DNA from: Clostridiales bacterium
GTDB lineage: Bacteria > Bacillota > Clostridia > Oscillospirales > Acutalibacteraceae
Reading direction: 5' to 3'
Length of the DNA stretch: 32,754 bases
NCBI GenBank assembly: GCA_012524025.1
Contig: JAAYSC010000034.1
Location: forward strand, 1-32,754
The translations under genes and the position numbers were made by a program. Shown piece after piece: positions 15,492 to 24,262 of this stretch. How positions within the stretch are numbered: the stretch's first letter is position 1; every line of letters starts with the position of its first letter. The notes below the pieces were generated by a model that was given only the letters and a program-made list of their open reading frames with translations, was not told the origin of the DNA and searched no databases.

Positions 15492-17804
15492 TCATAAATT
15501 GGCCGAGAAGCGCTGTTTTGAGCCGTCTAACACATGAGTCTTAGTCTTACCCTTGTAGCGAACCTTAACCTCACCCACACCCTCTAAAGCGTATTCTGTC
15601 AGCAGTCCCTTATCCCAAACTAAGTCAAGTTTTATATTACCCTTGGCCCTAATACCCTTTATTGAACCTTTTTGCCATTTATCGGGCAGGGCAGGCAAGA
15701 GAGTTATAGCCTCATCGGTTGAGAACATGAGCATTTCAACTATTCCGCTTACCGCACCGAAGTTGCCGTCAATTTGGAAGGGAGGGTGGGCATCAAAAAG
15801 ATTGGCATAGGTTCCGCCGCCACCCCTATATTTAAAGGAGGTTGAACGAACAAAGCGAAGTTGCTTGTTTAAAAGCTCTAAAGCATGGTTGCCGTCACGC
15901 AAGCGAGCCCAGAAATTAATCTTCCAACCCAAGCTCCAACCTGTTCCGTCATCGCCCCTGAGCTCCAAGGTTCTCTTGCAAGCTTCTGCAAGCTCCGGGG
16001 TCTTTTCGGCATCTATAAGGTTGGCCGGGTGCAGGGCATAAAGATGGGATACATGGCGGTGGTGGGGTTCGGCTTCCGGCAGTTCTTCATACCACTCCAA
16101 AAGTTGGCCCTTGCTGCCGATTTTGAAGGGGAGCAATCTTTCGCGAGCTTGAGTTAAGTCTTTTGTAAAGTCATTCTCAATGGCCAGAATCTCACAAGCC
16201 TTCAAATAATTATCAAACAAGTCGGCTATTATGGCCATGGTCATGGTGGCGGTTTGGGAAAGGGCACACCTGCGGCCTTGGAACTTAAAAGTGTTTTCAG
16301 GTGAGGTTGAAGGGGCAAAAATCAGATAGCCTTCCGGGTCCTCAATAAGCACAGCTAAGTAAAACTCGGCCGCAGCCTTCATAATGGGTTCTGCCGTCTC
16401 TCTTAAAAAGTCTTCATCAAGGCTGTACTCATAATGTTCATAAAGGTGCCTGCAAAGCCAACCCGAAGACATGGGCCAAAAGGACCAGACTGTGCCTTCC
16501 TTGACAGGCTCCGTATGACGCCAAAGGTCGATGTTGTGGTGGCTTACAAAACCCGGTGCATTGTAGTAGTTGCGGGCGGTTTTGCGGCCGGCAACAGAGA
16601 TATCACGAATCATTTCAATTAAGGGTTGGTGTAACTCGGCCATGTCACACATAAGCACCGGCCAGTAGTTCATTTCCGTGTTTATGTTGACTGTATAGTT
16701 TGCATTCCAAGGCGGGCGCAGGTGATGGTTCCAAATCCCTTGGAGGTTGCTTGGCTGTGTACCCGGGCGGGAGGATGCAATTTTCAAGTAACGGCCAAAA
16801 TTAAATAATAGAGTATAAAGGGCTTGATCGTCCTTGGTCTTCTGGAAGGTTAGCAGGCGTTCATCTGTCGGCAAATCATGCCCACGGCTTGCCCCTAAAT
16901 CAAGCTCTACCCGATCATAAAAGCTCTTATGATCGCTGACATGCTCTCTTTTTAATCTGTCATAGTCTAAGTCGGCTTGAATCCTGTCTAAACACGGCTT
17001 TATATATTCTTTTCCTTGGGTGAAGGGGAGCTTGTCCCAACCGTTAAAACTGCTCTCGCAAGTTATATAAATTATAGCTTGAGTAGCTTTTCTTATGTGA
17101 ATCTTCTTGCGGCCAAATGTTTTTTGGCCGTCCGTATCAACCCTGGCGGCTCGTAGGAAACGAATTCCTCTTTCTTCGTCCTCACTTTTATAGCCAACAT
17201 CAAAGCTGTAATCCTTTCTTCTGACATAGTGAGACAGGCACTCGCCGTGGCTTAAGAGCAGCCCGTCTGAAATCTCATAGTCAACCCTTAATTGATCCTT
17301 AAAAGAAATGGAGAAATCCAATGTAGCATTGTTTTCGGCCATAAGTTTTATAGCTATCAGTTTTGCGGGGTGTGAGGCAAAGGCTTCGCGCTTAAATGTC
17401 TTTTCCCCTCTTGTGTATTCAACCCGGGCTAAGGCTTGACTTAAATCAAGGCTTCTTTGATAAGAGTCGGGTTTGCTTTTATCCTCAAAATCTAAAATTA
17501 GGTCACCCATGGGCATATAGGCCTGGGTCCAATCACCCATGCACTCTTTTTCAATTATGTCTTGAGCCTTGCAAAGCTCACCTTCCATGGCAAGCTGCCT
17601 GGCCTTCTTGAAGCTTTTATAGGATGGCTTAACCTCTCTCTTGGGCGGTGGGCCGCTCCAGAGCTCATCGTAGTTTAGTGAAATAACTTCCTTGCCCGGT
17701 TTGCCGAAAACCATGGCACCCAAAGAACCGCTGCCTATAGGTAGCGCTTGAGTCCATGCCCTGGCAGGTTTTTTGTACCAGAGAAGAGTGGATGCTTTTT
17801 TCAT
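15492..17804 (-). CDS. GH95 alpha-L-fucosidase (or alpha-L-galactosidase)
   Basis: The 770-residue protein is a full-length glycoside hydrolase family 95 enzyme, which removes terminal alpha-1,2-linked L-fucose (some members L-galactose) by inversion. Its start LWYKKPARAWTQALPIGSG...LNYDELWSG is diagnostic. Residues matching the known catalytic set are visible: Asn373 and Asn375 in TVNINTEMNYW, the acid Glu503 in APSTSPENTF and Asp679 in FQIDGNFG. There is no signal peptide, so it should act inside the cell on imported oligosaccharides, yet no oligosaccharide importer is seen nearby. It sits 15 bases after the E1 gene with a strong GGAGGAG site, so it is co-transcribed with the dehydrogenase complex. 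Confidence 0.88.
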   Translation of the reverse strand: MKKASTLLWYKKPARAWTQALPIGSGSLGAMVFGKPGKEVISLNYDELWSGPPPKREVKPSYKSFKKARQLAMEGELCKAQDIIEKECMGDWTQAYMPMGDLILDFEDKSKPDSYQRSLDLSQALARVEYTRGEKTFKREAFASHPAKLIAIKLMAENNATLDFSISFKDQLRVDYEISDGLLLSHGECLSHYVRRKDYSFDVGYKSEDEERGIRFLRAARVDTDGQKTFGRKKIHIRKATQAIIYITCESSFNGWDKLPFTQGKEYIKPCLDRIQADLDYDRLKREHVSDHKSFYDRVELDLGASRGHDLPTDERLLTFQKTKDDQALYTLLFNFGRYLKIASSRPGTQPSNLQGIWNHHLRPPWNANYTVNINTEMNYWPVLMCDMAELHQPLIEMIRDISVAGRKTARNYYNAPGFVSHHNIDLWRHTEPVKEGTVWSFWPMSSGWLCRHLYEHYEYSLDEDFLRETAEPIMKAAAEFYLAVLIEDPEGYLIFAPSTSPENTFKFQGRRCALSQTATMTMAIIADLFDNYLKACEILAIENDFTKDLTQARERLLPFKIGSKGQLLEWYEELPEAEPHHRHVSHLYALHPANLIDAEKTPELAEACKRTLELRGDDGTGWSLGWKINFWARLRDGNHALELLNKQLRFVRSTSFKYRGGGGTYANLFDAHPPFQIDGNFGAVSGIVEMLMFSTDEAITLLPALPDKWQKGSIKGIRAKGNIKLDLVWDKGLLTEYALEGVGEVKVRYKGKTKTHVLDGSKQRFSANL

Positions 17805-17819
17805 TTTAGGCTCCTCCTT

Positions 17820-20288
17820 CTAAACACCAAATTTGGCTTTACGCATTTGTTCAACCTTGGTAAAGTTTGCAGTGGGTTTGTGACCCTTTAGGGGCAGGAT
17901 CTGTTCATTTATGGCATCTAAAATCCAAGATGCCTGGGGGAAGAAATGCTCATCAAACTCAAAGGGCGGTGTAATCCAGTTTTGTGCACCCACAAGAGCA
18001 GGCGGAGCGTCAAGATAATCAAAGCAAAGTTCACTTATGTTCCTGGCAACATCATTTAAGAAGGATCCACGGGCACAGGCGTCTGATACCAAGACGACCT
18101 TGCCTGTCTTTTTAACCGACTCAACTATATTGGTATAGTCCAAAGGAACAAGCGAATGAAGGTTAATAATTTCGGCCGATAAAGCATGCTCTTTTTCTAA
18201 TCTTTCCGCTGCTTCAAGAGCCCTATAAAGGCCGGCACCTATGGTAAGAATTGTAAGGTCACTGCCTTGCCTTACAATATTTGTATCACCGATGGTGATT
18301 TCATAGGGCGCTTCCGGTACACCGTCTTCACGGAAAATTTCACCCATGTCATAAAGCCGCTGGCTCTCAAAAAAGACGACCGGGTCCGTTCCGTTTAAAG
18401 CGGAAGTCATCAGTCCCTTGGCTTCATAAGGTGTTGCGGGGAAACAAACCTTAAGACCCGGAATATGGGCACAAAGAGCTGTCCAATCCTGGGAATGTTG
18501 GGCTCCGTATTTGGAACCTACGGAAATTCTTAAAACAACCGGCATTTTAAGTATACCGGCACTCATGGCCTGCCATTTGGAAAGTTGATTAAAAATCTCA
18601 TCCCCGGCCCGCCCGATGAAGTCCGCATACATGAGCTCTACCACAACACGACCGCCGCTCAAGGCATAACCGACACTGCTGCCTACAATGGCCGCTTCGG
18701 AAATGGGGGAGTTGAAGAGCCTGGAATAGGGGAGAGCTTCGGCGAAATCCCTATAAATAGCAAAAGCACCGCCCCAGTCACGGATATCCTCACCGTAAGA
18801 TATCATGCTTGGGTCTTCATAATATTTGTCAAGCAAGGCTTCGGATATTGCATCACGCAAATTAAACATCTTAAGCTTGGGTGTCGCCTTTCCGTCTTTA
18901 GAGGCATAGCGAATTTTTGTTTTAATTTTTTTATAGGCCGTCCCATCTTCCTTTTTGACAAGTGCTTCGGGCTGCCTGTCATCAAACTTTTCTCTTTTTT
19001 CGTTGGAAAACATAAGTCTTTCGACCGCATAATAGTCCTTTTTAAAATCAAGATAGGGGGAAATCTCACTATCGGAAGCCCACCTGCAAATTTTCACCAT
19101 GCGCTCACGGGTCTTCTTCCAAACACCTTCAATCTCTGCAGAGCTTGCAATCTTTTCCTTTATCAGATCTTCGGGGAAGGTTTTGCAGGGGTCAACAGCC
19201 ATCCAAGCATCAAGTTCTTCCTTACTGCGATAGGCATTTTGGTCAGAGGTAGAGTGGCCGCTGAACCTATAGGTAATCACATCAAGCAGGGCAGGGCCTT
19301 GGCCATTTTCAAGCAGTTGTTTCTTGCGTGCCATGGCATCGATTACAGCCAAGGGGTTAAAGCCGTCAACTCGCTCCGCATGCAATTGGGTCGGGCTGAT
19401 ACCGGCACCCAAGCGGGCCGCCATATCATAGGCCATGGTTTCGCCGCGGGTTTGCCCACCCATACCGTAACTGTTATTAAAAATATTAAAGAGGATAGGC
19501 ATGCCGCCCTTTTTACCTTCTTCCCAAAGATTTTGGAATTGGTCCATGGCTGCAAAGTTCATAGATTCCCAAACAGGGCCGCAGCCTAAGGCACCGTCAC
19601 CTATATTACAAATTATAATTCCCTCTTTATTGTTGCATTTCTTGTAAAGAGCAGAGCCGGTTGCAATAGGGGCAGACCCGCCGACAATAGCATTATTGGG
19701 GTAGACACCGAAGGGGAGGAAGAAGGCGTGCATGGAACCGCCCAGCCCCATGTGAAAGCCATTTTCACGGGCAAAAATTTCTGCCAGGGTGCCGTAAAGA
19801 ATAAATTCAACAGCCAGTTCTTTTACATCGGCGGTGTCTGTAATCTTTTCAAGAGTCTTTAAGATTTTCCCTTCCTGGAAGGTTTTCATAACTTCCATAA
19901 GTTCATCTTCATTGAGCTTGTCAATGGCCGAGAGTGATTTGGCTAAAATTTCACCGTGGCTTCTGTGGCTTCCGAAGATAAAATCGTCAGTATTTAACAG
20001 ATAAGCCTGACCGACGGCTGCCGCTTCCTGACCTATGGAAAGATGTGCCGGCCCGGGGTAGGTTGTTTCAATCCCATTGTAGATTCCTTGAGTCTTAATC
20101 TCATTGAGCATGGATTCAAACTCACGCAAAATGCTCATGTCACGGAAAATTCTTACCAGGTTTTCCGAACCGTAAGTTTTTTTTTCTTGAGTCAAGCTCC
20201 TTTTGTATTGATTAACCGGTATATCGGCAAAACTGATGCTTGAGGCTGCTCGTGTGGTTTTAGGGTCAACAAATAATGATTTTGGCAT
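17820..20288 (-). CDS. 2-oxoacid dehydrogenase E1, fused alpha and beta subunits
   Basis: This 822-residue protein is the thiamine-diphosphate enzyme that decarboxylates a 2-oxo acid and passes the acyl group to E2. The alpha part (about 40-400) has FGSHRSHGEILAK, GLGGSMHAF, the ThDP motif from GDG (230-232) to NN (271-272), and FSGHSTSD. A linker (about 400-470) leads to the beta part with YGEDI, SPISEAAIVGSSVGYA and GAQHSQDW. Between HRSHGEILAK and GGSMH lies about 40 residues more than in ordinary E1 alpha, mostly helical. The fusion and the insert set it apart from standard pyruvate or acetoin dehydrogenase subunits. The substrate is not readable: pyruvate, acetoin or a longer oxo acid are possible. 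AAGGAG precedes the ATG. Confidence 0.88.
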   Translation of the reverse strand: MPKSLFVDPKTTRAASSISFADIPVNQYKRSLTQEKKTYGSENLVRIFRDMSILREFESMLNEIKTQGIYNGIETTYPGPAHLSIGQEAAAVGQAYLLNTDDFIFGSHRSHGEILAKSLSAIDKLNEDELMEVMKTFQEGKILKTLEKITDTADVKELAVEFILYGTLAEIFARENGFHMGLGGSMHAFFLPFGVYPNNAIVGGSAPIATGSALYKKCNNKEGIIICNIGDGALGCGPVWESMNFAAMDQFQNLWEEGKKGGMPILFNIFNNSYGMGGQTRGETMAYDMAARLGAGISPTQLHAERVDGFNPLAVIDAMARKKQLLENGQGPALLDVITYRFSGHSTSDQNAYRSKEELDAWMAVDPCKTFPEDLIKEKIASSAEIEGVWKKTRERMVKICRWASDSEISPYLDFKKDYYAVERLMFSNEKREKFDDRQPEALVKKEDGTAYKKIKTKIRYASKDGKATPKLKMFNLRDAISEALLDKYYEDPSMISYGEDIRDWGGAFAIYRDFAEALPYSRLFNSPISEAAIVGSSVGYALSGGRVVVELMYADFIGRAGDEIFNQLSKWQAMSAGILKMPVVLRISVGSKYGAQHSQDWTALCAHIPGLKVCFPATPYEAKGLMTSALNGTDPVVFFESQRLYDMGEIFREDGVPEAPYEITIGDTNIVRQGSDLTILTIGAGLYRALEAAERLEKEHALSAEIINLHSLVPLDYTNIVESVKKTGKVVLVSDACARGSFLNDVARNISELCFDYLDAPPALVGAQNWITPPFEFDEHFFPQASWILDAINEQILPLKGHKPTANFTKVEQMRKAKFGV

Positions 20289-20312
20289 TTTCTTGCTCCT
20301 TGTATTTGGATA

Positions 20313-21683
20313 TTAATTGATTTCAAATAAGGCTTCTCTGATAGCTTCACCAACGGTGGGGTGGGGGAAGATCAGCTTTTTAATATTTTCTATACTGATT
20401 TTTGTTTCCAGCATAAGGGCAGCACCATAAATTATTTCGGATGTATAAGTGCCTATGAGGTGGACACCCAAGAGCCTATTTGTTTTCATGTCAACTATAA
20501 GCTTGGCTATTCCGTTACCGCCGTCCGTTTCGGCCATATAGCGGCCGCTCATTCTCATAGAAACACTGAAACTTTTGGCCTCATAGCCCTTTTCTAAAGC
20601 TGATTTTAGGGTTTCACCCACACCGGCAACTTCCGGGTTGGTGTAAATAACACTGGAAACCGCCGAATAATCCATGGTGTCGGCTTTTTTGCAAATATTA
20701 TTGATGGCTACTTCACTTTCACGGTAGGCCGTGTGGGCCAACATGGATTTACCGTTAACATCACCTGCGGCATAGACACCGGGTATATTGGTCTGCATCT
20801 TTTCGTCTGTAATTATAGCCCCTTTTTCTGTATGGACAGCTATGTTTTCTAAACCCAGGTTATCAATGTTGGGGCTTCTGCCAACGGAAAGCAAAACCTT
20901 ATCACAAATGATTTCCTTTTCATGCCCATCCTTTTCAAAACTTACACTCTTTTCACCTATGGCGGTGACCTTAGATGACATTTCAAAAGAAATGCGCTGC
21001 CTTTTGAGGTTCTTAAAAAGTATGTCTGATACTTCTTCTTCCGTAGGGCCTGCAATCTTATCCAGCATTTCAATCACTGTAACATTGGAACCCACGGAAT
21101 TATAATAGGAAGCCATTTCAAGGCCTATTATTCCGCCGCCTATAACCGCCAAGTTTTCGGGAATTTCTTCTAAATCCAAGATTTCCCTGTTGGTCAGGGC
21201 AAAACCCGAATCAAGGGCTTCTTTTAAGCCTTGGATTGGGGGAAGGATAGGCTTTGAACCCGTTGCTATTAAAAGATTCACAGCCTTATATTCTTTTGAA
21301 TTTGCGCTGACTACAAAAAGGTTTTCATCCTTAGGGCTGATTTTAGCGCTTCCTTCGATTACCTCAACCTTCAAGGCCTTCATGCTCATGCCGATTCCGG
21401 CGGTCAGCTGTTTTACAACCTTGTTTTTACGGGCTATGACAGCCCCTTGGTCAATCCTTACATCTGTAGCCAAAACCCCGTATCTTTTACCGTTTTTAGC
21501 ATGGTCCAGCATTTTAGAGCTGTTTAAAAGGGCTTTTGACGGTATGCAGCCTTCATTGAGGCAAACACCGCCCAGGGCCCTTTCTTCAAACAGGGCCACC
21601 TTTTTTCCGGCTTGTGCGGCCCTGATTGCGCCAAGGTAGCCGGCCGGTCCGCCCCCGATTACAATTAAATCATAATTTCCCAT
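20313..21683 (-). CDS. lpdA: Dihydrolipoamide dehydrogenase (E3)
   Basis: This FAD enzyme reoxidises the dihydrolipoyl arm of E2 and makes NADH. The 456 residues show the N-terminal FAD fold (DLIVIGGGPAGYLGAIRAA), the redox disulfide GGVCLNEGCIPSK (Cys41 and Cys46), an NAD fold near VIGGGIIGLEMASYYNSVG, the second FAD contact YAAGDVNGKSMLAHTA and the C-terminal catalytic pair His441 and Glu446 in HPTVGE. It has no extra lipoyl domain at its N-terminus, unlike some clostridial E3 proteins. It lies 15 bases after E2 and 24 bases before E1, so the three parts of the complex are made together. Confidence 0.93.
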   Translation of the reverse strand: MGNYDLIVIGGGPAGYLGAIRAAQAGKKVALFEERALGGVCLNEGCIPSKALLNSSKMLDHAKNGKRYGVLATDVRIDQGAVIARKNKVVKQLTAGIGMSMKALKVEVIEGSAKISPKDENLFVVSANSKEYKAVNLLIATGSKPILPPIQGLKEALDSGFALTNREILDLEEIPENLAVIGGGIIGLEMASYYNSVGSNVTVIEMLDKIAGPTEEEVSDILFKNLKRQRISFEMSSKVTAIGEKSVSFEKDGHEKEIICDKVLLSVGRSPNIDNLGLENIAVHTEKGAIITDEKMQTNIPGVYAAGDVNGKSMLAHTAYRESEVAINNICKKADTMDYSAVSSVIYTNPEVAGVGETLKSALEKGYEAKSFSVSMRMSGRYMAETDGGNGIAKLIVDMKTNRLLGVHLIGTYTSEIIYGAALMLETKISIENIKKLIFPHPTVGEAIREALFEIN

Positions 21684-21698
21684 TTTTCTAACTCCTTT

Positions 21699-22955
21699 TT
21701 AAAGCAAAAGTGATGTAAAGTTTTCTAAGTTATCAACCAATTCATTTGCAAAGCGTGCTTCCGGTACACCGTCAACTGCGCGATGGTCATAGGTAACCGA
21801 AAGGCCCATGGCAGGGTAGGGTTCATACTTGTCGCCTACTTGTTTTAACCTTGTGATAATATTACACACGCCCAAAATACCTGTTTGCGGCGGATTTAAA
21901 ATGGGTGTAAACATCTCTACACCCAGGGCACCTAAATTGGTAACGGTAAAAGTTGCTCTCTGCAAAAGGTCCGGGTTAATGGTTCCGCTCTGGGCCATTT
22001 GAGCCAACTCTTTAACCTCAAGAGCAATTTCGCTTAAAGATTTTTTGTCGGCATTAAAGAGGGTTGGCACCATTAATCCCCTTGGAGTGTCAATCGCAAC
22101 ACCAAGATGAACACTTTTAAACTGCCTGAGAGTCCCGTCCTCTAAGAGATGGGCGTTGAGTAGCGGGTGCTTAAGAAGAGTTCTGGAAACAGCGAAAAGA
22201 ATAATATCGTTTAGGGTAATATTAGGTAGCTCCAAGCTCTCGGACTTATTCTTTAAAGACTTTCTAAAATCTAAAATATCTGTTGCATCAAATGAATGGT
22301 GGTTGGTCAGCTGGGCTGTTGTCGCTAAAGAATTACTCATGGCCTGAGCAATTGCGGTCCTGATCTTACTGGCCTTAACATCGGTGTATTCACCGCTGTC
22401 AAGCGCTGCCAAATCAAGGGTTGAGCTATCGGTGGACCTTTGAGCCACTTGCCCGCCTTGCTCTTGCAAGCTTAAAATATCACGCTCTATAATGCGTGAA
22501 TAGGGGCCGGAGCCTTTAGCTTGTGAAGCATCAAGGTCTAACTTTTGGGCCAGAGCCCTTGCACGAGGTGAAATTTTGAGCTCCTTATTATTCTCTTGTG
22601 CTAAAAGGAAAGCTGAAGCTTTCTCTTCTTCGTCAGGCTCAACTTGATTTGTGGGGGCTTCGGCTTCTTCGATTTTTTCAGATTCGGCGCCGGGCCTAAG
22701 GGAGGAAACATCTTCACCGGGTTCACCGATGGCACAAACATTTACCAATACCGGGACCTCGTCGCCGTCTTCATAAAAAATCTCAAGCAGGGTACCTTCT
22801 GCCGTGCTTTCACACTCCAAGGCAGCCTTGTCGGTCTCATAAGTAAAAAGCACATCGCCTATTTTTACTTGATCGCCGACTTTTTTTAGCCAGGTAGATA
22901 TTAAACATTCCTCAACCGTAATACCTACCTTGGGCATTAAAACCGCTTTTGCCAT
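21699..22955 (-). CDS. 2-oxoacid dehydrogenase E2, dihydrolipoamide acyltransferase
   Basis: This 418-residue core protein takes the acyl group from E1 and hands it to coenzyme A. It has one lipoyl domain (residues 1-80, lipoylated Lys43 in YETDKAA), an acidic linker (about 85-120), an E1/E3-binding domain (about 126-162, ISPRARALAQKL...GPYSRIIERDIL) and a catalytic domain with the DHRxxDG motif (His391 to Gly396). All essential residues are present. The product is an acyl-CoA, acetyl-CoA if E1 uses pyruvate or acetoin. AAAGGAG lies before the ATG; the zinc dehydrogenase gene ends 17 bases upstream. No lipoate ligase or synthase is seen in this window. Confidence 0.92.
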   Translation of the reverse strand: MAKAVLMPKVGITVEECLISTWLKKVGDQVKIGDVLFTYETDKAALECESTAEGTLLEIFYEDGDEVPVLVNVCAIGEPGEDVSSLRPGAESEKIEEAEAPTNQVEPDEEEKASAFLLAQENNKELKISPRARALAQKLDLDASQAKGSGPYSRIIERDILSLQEQGGQVAQRSTDSSTLDLAALDSGEYTDVKASKIRTAIAQAMSNSLATTAQLTNHHSFDATDILDFRKSLKNKSESLELPNITLNDIILFAVSRTLLKHPLLNAHLLEDGTLRQFKSVHLGVAIDTPRGLMVPTLFNADKKSLSEIALEVKELAQMAQSGTINPDLLQRATFTVTNLGALGVEMFTPILNPPQTGILGVCNIITRLKQVGDKYEPYPAMGLSVTYDHRAVDGVPEARFANELVDNLENFTSLLL

Positions 22956-22972
22956 TATAAATCTCCTTTATC

Positions 22973-24232
22973 TTAGATTGCCTTGGCAGAGGCCAGCAAA
23001 TATTCTTCAGCTTTTGCATTCCAAAGCCCGTTTGTTTGGGCAGTCAGCTCATAGAGCTTTGCAAAGAGGGGGTCACTTTCACCAAGAGCCTCAAAGTCTG
23101 CAATAGCGGTTAAGGGCATTGAAATGCCGGTATAAATCAGCTTTTTACCGCCCGGGATTTGAGGTAAGTTGAGGGTGGTGTCAATTACGCTATCCAAACC
23201 GCCTATATGGGTTACCAAAACAGAAGGTGTCAGCTTGCCCTCTTTCATCATGTCAAGACTTTCGCGCATATCATCATCATTGCCGCCCGAAGTGCCGACG
23301 ATATGGGTAGAAGCATAGTGAACATTATAAAAATTTAGCTTGGCGGTAAAATCAGTACTGGTAGGGCCGGCAAAGAAATTGAGGCAACCGTCATCACCCA
23401 GCATAGAGTCGGCCAGTTCAATCACGGAAGCCACCGGTGCAAAAACAAAAACATCGTCATAAAGGCCACCCGCCAAATCAGTCAAGAGCCCCTTGGGGTC
23501 TTCAAGATCCTTGGTGTTAAGATACTTTAATTCCACACCGTTTTCCAAGGCCTTGGCGGGGCTTAAAAGTTCTTGGGCTCTTTTAAGTTTAGCCCCGTCA
23601 ATATCCGTAACGGCCAAGAAGGCCGGGCGCCTGTCACAATTGATAATATAATCAATGGCCGCCAAGCCCATGGGGCCGGCACCGGCTAAAATTGCCATCT
23701 TTCCGCCGGGCTTAATGCCCATAGAATGTTCATACTTCCCCCTCACAGTGTGGTAAGAAGCATGGAAGGCGCCCACAACGCAGGAATAGGGCTCCGTTAA
23801 AGAACCGGCAAACCAAGAGTCACCGTCATAGGGTAAAAGGCAGTTCATGAGCATCACTTCTTTGGGGATTATTACATAAGTCGCCGCACCGCCAATGTGA
23901 GGATAGGAATAACCCGGTGCATCCAAGGAACCCTGGTAATTAAGAGCGGGCTGGATAACGAATTTGTCACCCTCCTTGTATTGGTCTGCCCAGTCCGAGC
24001 CTACCTTTACAAGTTCGCCGCAAAATTCATGGCCTATAATAATTGGGTTTTCCGCCACATCATCCGGCACCCTTTTGTGGTCGGCCCCTTGTTCGGCAGC
24101 CTTAAAAGATGACATGCAAATGCTGTCAGCAAAAACCCGAGCTAAAATTTCATCATCCTTAATCTCCGGCAATTTAAACTTTTCTAATCTTAAGTCCCTT
24201 TTACCGTATAGTCTTACTGCACTTGTTTCCAT
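22973..24232 (-). CDS. Zinc-dependent dehydrogenase, L-sorbose-1-phosphate reductase-like
   Basis: The 419-residue protein belongs to the medium-chain dehydrogenase family. Likely catalytic zinc ligands are Cys39 (SICMSS), His68 and Glu69 (IGHEF), and Glu in LTEPYSC. The nucleotide fold is ILAGAGPMGLAAIDYI. The four-cysteine structural zinc lobe of alcohol dehydrogenases is missing. Start and overall layout remind me of SorE, the L-sorbose-1-phosphate reductase, which interconverts ketose and hexitol phosphates; this assignment is from memory of the family. It directly follows the DeoR regulator gene (30 bases) and precedes E2 (17 bases), with a strong GGAGG site. An alternative is a polyol or amino-sugar dehydrogenase. 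Confidence 0.8.
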   Translation of the reverse strand: METSAVRLYGKRDLRLEKFKLPEIKDDEILARVFADSICMSSFKAAEQGADHKRVPDDVAENPIIIGHEFCGELVKVGSDWADQYKEGDKFVIQPALNYQGSLDAPGYSYPHIGGAATYVIIPKEVMLMNCLLPYDGDSWFAGSLTEPYSCVVGAFHASYHTVRGKYEHSMGIKPGGKMAILAGAGPMGLAAIDYIINCDRRPAFLAVTDIDGAKLKRAQELLSPAKALENGVELKYLNTKDLEDPKGLLTDLAGGLYDDVFVFAPVASVIELADSMLGDDGCLNFFAGPTSTDFTAKLNFYNVHYASTHIVGTSGGNDDDMRESLDMMKEGKLTPSVLVTHIGGLDSVIDTTLNLPQIPGGKKLIYTGISMPLTAIADFEALGESDPLFAKLYELTAQTNGLWNAKAEEYLLASAKAI

Positions 24233-24262
24233 TTTATCCTCCTAAAAGACAATAATTTTTAT

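Noticed and set aside
18585..19589. A 334-codon open frame on the plus strand inside the E1 gene
   Set aside because: It lies fully antisense to a well-conserved fused E1, its translation has no recognisable domain, and it has no ribosome site worth naming.
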